The position numbers and the translations under genes are program-made. The notes beneath the pieces are model-generated. The model saw nothing but the letters and a program-made list of their open reading frames with translations. It did no database searches and was not told the origin of the DNA. Shown in pieces: positions 33,656-39,761 of a stretch of DNA of 44,769 bases. The stretch comes from DYQY01 sp964643725 (lineage in GTDB: Bacteria > Margulisbacteria > Riflemargulisbacteria > GWF2-35-9 > DYQY01): the NCBI GenBank assembly GCA_964643725.1, contig CAZXTL010000015.1:1-44769 (forward strand), written 5' to 3'. Each line of letters begins with the position of its first letter. Position 1 is the first letter of the stretch.

Positions 33656-34705
33656 CTATCCATTCATGTCTCGCACAAAACTCTGAATAGCAGTTGTCTT
33701 GACATCTCCACCAACTTTTCCAACAGCTCCGATAGCTTGCATTGCGTCTTTCATTTGCTGTAATAACTGTTGAATAAGGAACAATGTTCCTGGTGATTCC
33801 AAAATAGAATCAGAATCAGTCAGTTTCACATCAATATTATCCATAGACCACTTTCCATCTTGACCTGGAGGAGTGACAACAAAGGTCAATCCATCTGAAT
33901 CTTCCAAACTTAAAGGAACATCACCATTACCTACATTAATTGATATTGAGTCATATTCGCCAGCCTCAGTAATAGGACCACTAGGGCCAGATATACAACC
34001 AATACTTGAACTTCTATCAAACATGGCACCTAAAGCTGTTAAGTCGTCTATTGGCTCGCCATTAGGACCTTTTATGATATTAGCAATAGATACTCCATCA
34101 ATGGTTATCCCCTTTTCAGCTAGAAGTAAAATGCCACGTAATCCTGTACCATTTGAAAGAACAGTGGACATAGATAAAATATCTAGAAACATCTCATTCA
34201 TCTGACTAGCTATTCCATAAAGCATCTTTTCAAACATTGATCCTGATTTATGAGCAAAACTTGCTGTTCTTCCGTTAATATTAGAATTACCAACAGAAGT
34301 ACTTGGATGCTCTCCATTCGGACCTGGATGAGTTACGATATTATTAGTAGTCATACTACTACCTACTTCAGGATTAGCTATTATGTTAAAAGCTGCAATC
34401 TCATCTGTCGTAAGTCCATCTGAAAAATTCACCTTGCCAGCTCCAGCATTTATATCTTGCCATGCACCATCAGCATTCTTAAAAAACAACTTTCCATCTG
34501 ACGCGATTTTGAAATCAACACCTTGTAACGCAAATGTCCAACTTGTTCCACCTGTCTCAGCAGTAAAATTAGTAATATCATTACCAGTTCCTAGAAAAGC
34601 CTCTAATTCTGACTCTTGTAATCCCGCTGATGCCCCTGTCCCTCCAATTGCTGCCGTCCAATCTGCAGCTGCATCATTAAAACTTCCACCTATTATATCT
34701 CCCAT
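33656..34705 (-). CDS. Hypothetical 349-aa protein, candidate structural/secreted
   Basis: Starts MGDIIGGSFNDAAADWTAA after a GGGGGG Shine-Dalgarno tract; no signal peptide. Residues ~1-130 are Gly/Ala/Thr/Asn-rich and beta-like (WTFALQGVDFKIASDGKLFF). A helical block at ~150-205 (FEKMLYGIASQMNEMFLDIL, GLRGILLLAEKGITIDG) and a beta section with PNGEP and GPSGP turns follow. The C-terminus is an amphipathic helix (FLIQQLLQQMKDAMQAIGAV). The helical-end, beta-middle layout is shared with many self-assembling surface or secretion-tip proteins, but no family is recognised. Its own promoter-like two-box element is shared with the 1236-residue gene. Next to the 2500-residue gene. Confidence 0.68.
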   Translation of the reverse strand: MGDIIGGSFNDAAADWTAAIGGTGASAGLQESELEAFLGTGNDITNFTAETGGTSWTFALQGVDFKIASDGKLFFKNADGAWQDINAGAGKVNFSDGLTTDEIAAFNIIANPEVGSSMTTNNIVTHPGPNGEHPSTSVGNSNINGRTASFAHKSGSMFEKMLYGIASQMNEMFLDILSMSTVLSNGTGLRGILLLAEKGITIDGVSIANIIKGPNGEPIDDLTALGAMFDRSSSIGCISGPSGPITEAGEYDSISINVGNGDVPLSLEDSDGLTFVVTPPGQDGKWSMDNIDVKLTDSDSILESPGTLFLIQQLLQQMKDAMQAIGAVGKVGGDVKTTAIQSFVRDMNG

Positions 34706-34754
34706 TTTAATTCCCCCCTTTTTTATTTTCCGACTAGTTTTTAATCTTCACTTT

Positions 34755-34789
34755 AAGTATCGGCATGTTCGAAAAATGTCATGCATCGA
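34755..34789 (-). promoter_or_regulatory. Two-box upstream element of the 349-residue gene
   Basis: On the minus strand TCGATGCATG, 17 bases, CGATACTT, then 49 bases to the ATG with a GGGGGG Shine-Dalgarno tract. Both boxes and the 17-base spacing match 19671-19705, while the spacer agrees at only 5 of 17 positions. Confidence 0.55.
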
Positions 34790-34804
34790 TATTTTTCGTT
34801 TTTT

Positions 34805-35488
34805 CTAAAAAAGCTCCTTTGCTCTACCTTTACTCTCATTATTTTTTTGAGGGTCAGGATTCTTTATTTCATCTTCAAAAGCTTTCATTTTTTCATATTC
34901 ATCTACATTTACTATTGGAAACCCTCTTCTACTTAACTCCGCAGCAACAGAAGCACTATGAACCTTAAGTTTAATAAAGAAAACAGGATTGATAGTAAAC
35001 TTATTCTTCTCATGCTCAAACAAAATCTCTTGTTGAACTAAACTTCTAACTATCGCAGTAAAAAAATAGCGTCTATAAATCTTTACCTCTCCATCCACTA
35101 CCTCTCCAGAAAATTCTTTATAATAATAAAGCTCTTTTATCTTCTCATTGTCAGTATCTACTATATCAAACTCATAAGTTCCAGCATTAACATCCGTTGA
35201 AAAAAGCCCATAGGTAACCTTTGCCATATTTTGCAAATCAGCCTTTTCCAGTTTAAAATGCAAAGTTATTTTATTTCCTACCGTCTTATAATAAGCATCT
35301 TTAAATTCAGAAATGTCTTTTGGTAACTTTAATTCATGCTTTGACTGAGCATCAGCCAACCTTTTTCTTTCTTGCAATATATCTAAAAATTCATCCTCTG
35401 AAGTTTCATCCATATCTGGCATAGCATCAATATCAAAAATATCTTCATTCTCTAAGTTTTTTTTATTTAAATCCGGCAGATTAAACAT
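34805..35488 (-). CDS. Hypothetical 227-aa protein
   Basis: Good GGGAGG Shine-Dalgarno site before the ATG (MFNLPDLNKKNLENEDIFDI). The N-terminal ~45 residues are acidic and probably unstructured (DIDAMPDMDETSEDEFLDIL). Residues ~60-190 alternate strands and helices (NKITLHFKLEKADLQ, AGTYEFDIVDTDNEKIKELY, KIYRRYFFTAIVRSLVQQEI). The C-terminus is charged and Lys/Asn-rich. No domain, signal peptide or membrane segment recognised. It is in line with the GH8 and 349-residue genes. It could be a cytoplasmic assistant such as a chaperone or assembly factor for the locus, but nothing in the sequence proves that. Confidence 0.6.
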   Translation of the reverse strand: MFNLPDLNKKNLENEDIFDIDAMPDMDETSEDEFLDILQERKRLADAQSKHELKLPKDISEFKDAYYKTVGNKITLHFKLEKADLQNMAKVTYGLFSTDVNAGTYEFDIVDTDNEKIKELYYYKEFSGEVVDGEVKIYRRYFFTAIVRSLVQQEILFEHEKNKFTINPVFFIKLKVHSASVAAELSRRGFPIVNVDEYEKMKAFEDEIKNPDPQKNNESKGRAKELF

Positions 35489-35509
35489 TTTTTACCTCCC
35501 TCTTTTTTA

Positions 35510-35549
35510 CAGTGTCCAGTGTCCAGATTCTAGTTTCCAGTGTCTAGAC
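35510..35549. repeat. Heptamer array (YAGTKTC family), copy 1
   Basis: 7-bp units CAGTGTC, CAGTGTC, CAGATTC, TAGTTTC, CAGTGTC, TAGACAA between the 227-residue and GH8 genes. The same family occurs at 37470-37495. Confidence 0.7.
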
Positions 35550-35573
35550 AATTAATTCCCCATGCCCAAATCA

Positions 35574-37349
35574 CTATTCCGTTATTCCCAAATACTTTGC
35601 AACGTTCTTTCCTTTATTTATATAAAACTCTAAACCGAACCATGCCCAATTTTGTTTATAATAATCTTTAGGGTTATCGCCCCAATACCCAGAAGAACGA
35701 TACATGTCGTTAAGTTTATCAAGCATAGCATACTCCATATTCTTATCTTCAACAGCTGTAAAGAACGCTAGATACACGCCATAAGATGATGGGTACTCAT
35801 ATTGTAATCCTCTTATTTGAGAAACCCTCCCATCTATTGAATAACCATTTAATAATACCTTGTCTTCTTTATATTTCTTCTTAAAAAACTCATAGGTTTT
35901 GCCTTTCAAAAGCTCTATAATATTAGATTCTTTAACAACCTCTTTGGTCATAGCTAAAAAGTACCAAGTACGAAAAGCATCCCAACCAGACAAATAGTCA
36001 TCTATCTCACCATCAGTTGCCCAAGGCAAATCAACCAAATTACCTTTATTATCAAGCATGCACCAATCCGGAACCAACGCACCATTCCCTTTAAACACAT
36101 CACCCTTCTGATTTGAGAGTGTCAAAGTTTTACTCTGTTTAATATGCAACAAACAATCTTTCGCTAATTGCTTCCAATTATTAAGCGGATCAATAATAGC
36201 GAATGCCTCATAAAGAAAAGGCATATAATAAGAAATATTTATCCAAGGATCACCTTTGGCATTGGACAACAAATGATACTTCTGCGCAGTAAGATTTTCC
36301 TCTTGTATAAGTTTTACGTCATCAATTGCAAAATAATCATCGATTGGTTGAAACATCAAAGACTTTACTTGTGACCAATCAAAGTTAATATTTTCTCTAT
36401 TATCAAAATATATTTCTACTAAAGATAACTCATCTTTATAAGAATAATGTCTACTATATATAACTTTCTTGCCTGTTACATCTTCGAGCACTAATTTTAG
36501 ACCTCGATTCCATTTTGTTTGAAACGAAATACCTTTAACTTGAGACATATCAAGTTTTCCTAAATATTTACCTATCCCATAATAATCAGTATTAAAAGTA
36601 TCAATGCTTAAAAAGGAGTTCCCTTTATCTTTTTCTAGTTTTTTCATAAACATTCCACCACGGTTATAACTAAACCAACGATCTGCAGCTCCTGAATTCT
36701 CAAAATCCTCCAACATGTCAGTCCCTGATTTATAAACACATTTATTCCAAATATCTAAAACAATGTCTTTTGCTATACTTTGGTAATTATAAACATCTTC
36801 TCCACTGCCCCACCGATTGTGAGCCATAATAAGTGAACCTGCTATAAGTTCATCACCATCAGGAGCAACTTCTAATCCATCCCTCCAACCTTGAATAGGT
36901 TGAGAACTATCAGGCACATAAATAATGCCCCCAATATTTGTATTCTTTATGTTAGGAGTAAATCTCCAGGCAAAGAGGTTATCCTTCTTACTGACAGGGA
37001 TAGTCTCCCATCTACTTTCTTCCCAATTAAATACTCTAGGGATATTTTTTCTCATCATATTATGATACGACCACAACCAAACCTTATCGAACGTTTCTTT
37101 ATCATTCATTAATACAGCTCTGTAAAGAACATAAGAAACTGTCTCAGAAAAACTAAGCTCTTTTCCGTAACTACCTCTACTCAAATCCCTATAATCAATA
37201 TCAGCAACTGGTCTTCCATTTATAGCTATCTTTTGTTTCTTATAGTGATCCCAACTATTATTTAATATTTTCTGATAATCTTTGGCAAACGATATAGAAA
37301 GTATAGTAATTACATATATAATTAATATTTGTTTTTTGGTAATTTTCAT
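35574..37349 (-). CDS. Secreted glycoside hydrolase family 8 enzyme with inserted CBM-like domain
   Basis: 591 residues from the ATG at 37349 (MKITKKQILIIYVITILSIS, then FA/KDY), a Sec signal peptide. GH8 features: FSETVSYVLYRAVLMNDKETFD with the putative acid Glu69, WRF near residue 130, APDGDELIAGSLIMAHNRW (~162-180) with the putative catalytic Asp, and later GALVPDW and SGWDAFRTWYFLAM. Residues ~205-355 are inserted relative to plain GH8: LEDFENSG, GNSFLSIDTF, GLKLVLEDVTG, FAIDDVKLIQ, the jelly-roll look of carbohydrate-binding modules. GH8 members cleave beta-1,4 glucans, xylans or chitosan; specificity cannot be read here. A further 12 codons upstream are open, but the signal peptide and the -10 spacing favour 37349. 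Confidence 0.82.
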   Translation of the reverse strand: MKITKKQILIIYVITILSISFAKDYQKILNNSWDHYKKQKIAINGRPVADIDYRDLSRGSYGKELSFSETVSYVLYRAVLMNDKETFDKVWLWSYHNMMRKNIPRVFNWEESRWETIPVSKKDNLFAWRFTPNIKNTNIGGIIYVPDSSQPIQGWRDGLEVAPDGDELIAGSLIMAHNRWGSGEDVYNYQSIAKDIVLDIWNKCVYKSGTDMLEDFENSGAADRWFSYNRGGMFMKKLEKDKGNSFLSIDTFNTDYYGIGKYLGKLDMSQVKGISFQTKWNRGLKLVLEDVTGKKVIYSRHYSYKDELSLVEIYFDNRENINFDWSQVKSLMFQPIDDYFAIDDVKLIQEENLTAQKYHLLSNAKGDPWINISYYMPFLYEAFAIIDPLNNWKQLAKDCLLHIKQSKTLTLSNQKGDVFKGNGALVPDWCMLDNKGNLVDLPWATDGEIDDYLSGWDAFRTWYFLAMTKEVVKESNIIELLKGKTYEFFKKKYKEDKVLLNGYSIDGRVSQIRGLQYEYPSSYGVYLAFFTAVEDKNMEYAMLDKLNDMYRSSGYWGDNPKDYYKQNWAWFGLEFYINKGKNVAKYLGITE

Positions 37350-37355
37350 TAGCCT

Positions 37356-37361
37356 CTCATA
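37356..37361 (-). promoter_or_regulatory. -10 box of the GH8 gene, leaderless spacing
   Basis: TATGAG on the minus strand, 6 bases before the ATG at 37349; TGGCAC lies 17 bases upstream. It is weaker than the other boxes of this kind in the window. Confidence 0.4.
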
Positions 37362-37469
37362 ACCCCTATACTCTAGTTGTGCCATAATTCACAATAAACT
37401 AAACATTGAATAAAATTGTTTCATTAATGAATGGGTAATCGTAACCTGAAATAACTTAACCTTATTAAT

Positions 37470-37495
37470 CTAGAAACTGGAAACTGGAAACTAGT
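37470..37495. repeat. Heptamer array (YAGTKTC family), copy 2
   Basis: Reverse-complement units TAGTTTC, CAGTTTC, CAGTTTC, TAG. It abuts the stop of the 236-residue gene (minus strand). Confidence 0.7.
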
Positions 37496-37497
37496 CA

Positions 37498-38208
37498 CTA
37501 TACTATCGCTGGCTGGTGAAAAACAAGCTTTTGCATAGACTGATAGATATACGGTAATATTTCTTGATTGTGGTCTCTGTAATACTTTTCCAAATTTTCC
37601 AATGCTTCTAATGAATAGTTATTCTTATAATTCCCTATTGGAACAATAGTCATTTTTGCATAATTCTTCTTGTCAACATAAGAAAGCTTTTCTAATAACA
37701 AAGGAACCTTCTCGTGAGGAAAATATGAAATATATTGAATCATTTGTTCATATTGGAAAAAAGGTGTTTGTAATAACTCTTGAATAGTTTGATGCTCAGG
37801 TTGAATAAAACCTGCAAAATCAACAACTTGAAGCAAAAAAGATGCTCTAGGGTCTGACTCATTAAGTTTAATCTCTGGAAAAGCGTAAGCATAAGGGATA
37901 ATTGGTTTACCCTTAATAACCGCACGACAATTCTCTATCCTTCTTTTTATATAAAGCATATGATTCTTCTCGTCTAATAAATCAACATAGTCATTATAAT
38001 ATTTTTCGATTATATGACATATTAAATCCACATTTTCAGTTGATATTTCTGGTATAAAATTATTTTTTACCATGCTAGCAAATTCTGGGAGTAACACAAG
38101 TTGGGATAATATATTTCGGAATTCGAATTCATAAGGATTAAGTTGACCCAACTTTTGCCACATATCAAACATATTTCGTGCAATTGTAAGATTAATGATT
38201 TGAGCCAT
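37498..38208 (-). CDS. Hypothetical 236-aa helical protein
   Basis: Starts MAQIINLTIARNMFDMWQKL. The predicted structure is almost all helix (FEFRNILSQLVLLPEFASMV, VDLICHIIEKYYNDYVDLLD, QTIQELLQTPFFQYEQMIQY, NYSLEALENLEKYYRDHNQE). No signal peptide, metal site or known motif. TATAAT lies 7 bases before the ATG with no Shine-Dalgarno site, so it is probably leaderless. It is the first gene upstream of GH8 on the same strand, separated by 148 bp. Function unknown. Confidence 0.62.
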   Translation of the reverse strand: MAQIINLTIARNMFDMWQKLGQLNPYEFEFRNILSQLVLLPEFASMVKNNFIPEISTENVDLICHIIEKYYNDYVDLLDEKNHMLYIKRRIENCRAVIKGKPIIPYAYAFPEIKLNESDPRASFLLQVVDFAGFIQPEHQTIQELLQTPFFQYEQMIQYISYFPHEKVPLLLEKLSYVDKKNYAKMTIVPIGNYKNNYSLEALENLEKYYRDHNQEILPYIYQSMQKLVFHQPAIV

Positions 38209-38215
38209 GTTACTA

Positions 38216-38221
38216 ATTATA
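38216..38221 (-). promoter_or_regulatory. -10 box of the 236-residue gene, leaderless spacing
   Basis: TATAAT on the minus strand with 7 bases to the ATG; TAGCAC is 17 bases further upstream. Confidence 0.6.
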
Positions 38222-38306
38222 TCTTAATTATTTTGGCTGTGCTACAAATGCTTTTTGATTTAATTAAAATAATTAAAAATAATAACTAATTACCTCGCGT
38301 TATATA

Positions 38307-38335
38307 TTGACAGCCATTTTGGTTAGACGTATACT
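38307..38335 (+). promoter_or_regulatory. Consensus sigma-70 promoter of the lipoprotein gene
   Basis: Perfect TTGACA (38307-38312), 17-base spacer, TATACT (38330-38335). It is the strongest promoter in the window. The ~57-nt leader contains a repeated AATAGTTAACA. Confidence 0.85.
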
Positions 38336-38398
38336 TTCATTAATAAATAGTTAACAAACAAAATAGTTAACAGAATTTTTAATGAAAGGAGTAAAAAC

Positions 38399-38551
38399 GT
38401 GAAAAAGTTATTATTAGTTTCATTGCTAGTTATGTCCATCGCATTAGTTGGATGTAAAAAAGCTGTAGAACAAGCAGTAGCAGAGCCAGCAGTAGCTGAG
38501 CCAGTTGCAACTGAAGTTCAAGCTTCTGAAAATGTTCCAGCAGCAGAATAA
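38399..38551 (+). CDS. Small lipoprotein (50 aa)
   Basis: GTG start with AAAGGAG 7 nt upstream. It reads MKKLLLVSLLVMSIALVGCK: a Lys-rich start, a hydrophobic core and a lipobox (LVGC, Cys19), the hallmark of signal peptidase II processing and lipid anchoring. After Cys19 comes a short Ala/Val/Glu/Pro-rich tail (AVAEPAVAEPVATEV) ending NVPAAE, with no fold. The strong promoter before it and the terminator after it make it a monocistronic, probably abundant lipoprotein, comparable in size and layout to Lpp-like or entericidin-like peptides but not homologous to them as far as I can see. Confidence 0.85.
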   Translation: MKKLLLVSLLVMSIALVGCKKAVEQAVAEPAVAEPVATEVQASENVPAAE

Positions 38552-38560
38552 AAAATTTGA

Positions 38561-38593
38561 CGAGGAAATTTTAATTAATTTCCTCGTTTTTTT
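38561..38593 (+). terminator. Intrinsic terminator of the lipoprotein gene
   Basis: CGAGGAAATT / AATTTCCTCG stem with a 6-base loop, followed by T7. It starts 10 bases after the stop codon. Confidence 0.95.
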
Positions 38594-38701
38594 ATCCCCA
38601 AAATTTCACCTACTTTATAAAAATTCAATAAATACATTAACTTAAATGCTTTTGTTGCCAAAACTTATAGCTTTACATATAATTACCTAATACCAAATTA
38701 A

Positions 38702-38775
38702 TGCCCCATAGTGTAATGGTAGCACCGCAGATTCTGGTTCTGCTTGTCGAGGTTCGAGTCCTTGTGGGGCAGCCA
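38702..38775 (+). tRNA. tRNA-Gln (anticodon CUG)
   Basis: Acceptor TGCCCCA / TGGGGCA with the weak U1-A72 pair typical of tRNA-Gln; D arm GTGTAATGGTAGCAC; anticodon stem GCAGA / TCTGC with loop TTCTGGT, so anticodon CTG (reads CAG); T arm CGAGG-TTCGAGT-CCTTG. Discriminator G, and CCA is encoded (38773-38775). Confidence 0.93.
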
Positions 38776-39036
38776 CACTACGCCTTTTGCAAAGCAAAAG
38801 AGCTCCGAGTGGCAGGCCACCCTTTTAACAACTTAAACACATTACTACATAATTGAGAACCGAAGAAGAGGTTCAGTACAACTCCGCTTAATGATCCTGA
38901 GCGAAGTCGATGGAGAATTTAGCGGTTGTCCCTAGCCGAAGGCGACGGTGTCCTTGTGGGGCAAGCCACTTTTAATATCAATATAAACAAAACATTCTTG
39001 ACTCGAGTCAAGAATTGACGATGTACCAAATCCAAT
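38776..39036. other. Gene-free spacer after tRNA-Gln with a partial tRNA 3' duplicate
   Basis: No gene is evident. It holds a hairpin CTTTTGC-AAA-GCAAAAG (38782-38798), GTGGCAGGCCAC, the dispersed motif GAGCGAAGTCGA (38895-38906), and at 38950-38969 a near copy of the tRNA 3' end (GTCCTTGTGGGGCA, then GCCAC with one extra A). A 22-bp palindrome follows at 38994-39015. G+C is higher than the genome background here. The segment looks like residue of a small insertion in the tRNA 3' end, or a repeat. Confidence 0.5.
38994..39015. promoter_or_regulatory. 22-bp perfect palindrome, candidate operator
   Basis: ATTCTTGACTC followed directly by its exact inverse complement. It has no T-run, so it is not a terminator. 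It lies 66 bp before the nitroreductase ATG and 29 bp upstream of that promoter's -35 box, a plausible dimeric regulator site. Confidence 0.45.
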
Positions 39037-39068
39037 GTGAACCATTGAACGATTGAACCATTGAACTG
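39037..39068. repeat. Octamer array (GAACCATT family), copy 4
   Basis: Units GAACCATT, GAACGATT, GAACCATT, GAACTG. Here the array is upstream of a gene and its TTGAAC (39045-39050) acts as a -35 box for the TATAAT at 39069. Confidence 0.75.
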
Positions 39069-39074
39069 TATAAT
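39045..39074 (+). promoter_or_regulatory. Nitroreductase promoter, leaderless spacing
   Basis: TTGAAC (39045-39050), 18 bases, TATAAT (39069-39074), 7 bases, ATG at 39082. No Shine-Dalgarno sequence; the -35 box lies inside the octamer array. Confidence 0.6.
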
Positions 39075-39081
39075 ACCCTTC

Positions 39082-39708
39082 ATGAAAAACCTAACATCAG
39101 AACAGTTTCGTCAGAATGAAACATTAAGCACAATAGATGAAAGACACAGTACAAGGTTCTTCTCCAATAAAGAAGTATCTGACAAAGATATAATGCTTCT
39201 ATTAAATGCAGCTAACAAAGCACCTTCAGCACACAATCAACAATCTTGGAAATTTATAGTAATAAAAGGACAAAAGAAAAAAGATTTAGCCAACTTAATA
39301 TCAAGCAGAGCTACAGATTTTCCTAGAACCTCTGCAGTCTTACTCCGAATGGCAGCACGAAGTATTTCTAGTGCCCCAGTGATAATTGCTGTTGCAAACA
39401 CTGGTGAACTTATTGAACACGGTCGTCATTTATTCCAAATTACTGAAAAGGAATCTGATCTCTTTTTCCGTACAATGGAAATCCAAAGCTCTTCAGCTGC
39501 AGTACAAAATCTACTACTATCTGCTACATCACTTGGATTAGGCACTGTTTGGCTTGGTGTTATGTACTTAATTAAGGATGAGATTCTGGAATTATTAGAA
39601 GAACCAAAAGGTGAATTCATGGCTATAATTCCGATTGGATATCCAGAAAAACCAGGTTCAAGTCCCAAAAAAAGATCTCTCGAATTAATTCTCAAACAAT
39701 TTGATTAA
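39082..39708 (+). CDS. Nitroreductase-family FMN flavoprotein
   Basis: 208 residues from ATG 39082; the frame opens 7 codons earlier, inside the promoter. ERHSTRFFSNKEVSDKDI (FMN-binding Arg/Ser), NAANKAPSAHNQQSWKFIVI (the A-P-S-x-x-N-x-Q-x-W motif), a variable central helix, SSAAVQNLLLSATSLGLGTVWLG and IPIGYPEKPG are diagnostic. The family reduces nitro compounds, enones or quinones with NAD(P)H, or dehalogenates; the exact substrate cannot be read. A 22-bp palindrome upstream suggests regulation. Confidence 0.9.
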   Translation: MKNLTSEQFRQNETLSTIDERHSTRFFSNKEVSDKDIMLLLNAANKAPSAHNQQSWKFIVIKGQKKKDLANLISSRATDFPRTSAVLLRMAARSISSAPVIIAVANTGELIEHGRHLFQITEKESDLFFRTMEIQSSSAAVQNLLLSATSLGLGTVWLGVMYLIKDEILELLEEPKGEFMAIIPIGYPEKPGSSPKKRSLELILKQFD

Positions 39709-39749
39709 TTTCATTTTTTTTCAATAAATAGCAACTTTTAACTTTGTGC

Positions 39750-39755
39750 TATGAT
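39750..39755 (+). promoter_or_regulatory. -10 box of yaeQ, leaderless spacing
   Basis: TATGAT, then ACTCAA (6 bases), then the ATG at 39762. No Shine-Dalgarno sequence. Confidence 0.55.
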
Positions 39756-39761
39756 ACTCAA

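Noticed and set aside
38860..38970. A second tRNA downstream of tRNA-Gln
   Set aside because: Only the T-stem/acceptor 3' portion is repeated; no anticodon arm or matching 5' acceptor can be formed.
39061..39081. Earlier start (TTG) for the nitroreductase
   Set aside because: The seven additional codons overlap the TATAAT box and add no conserved residues.
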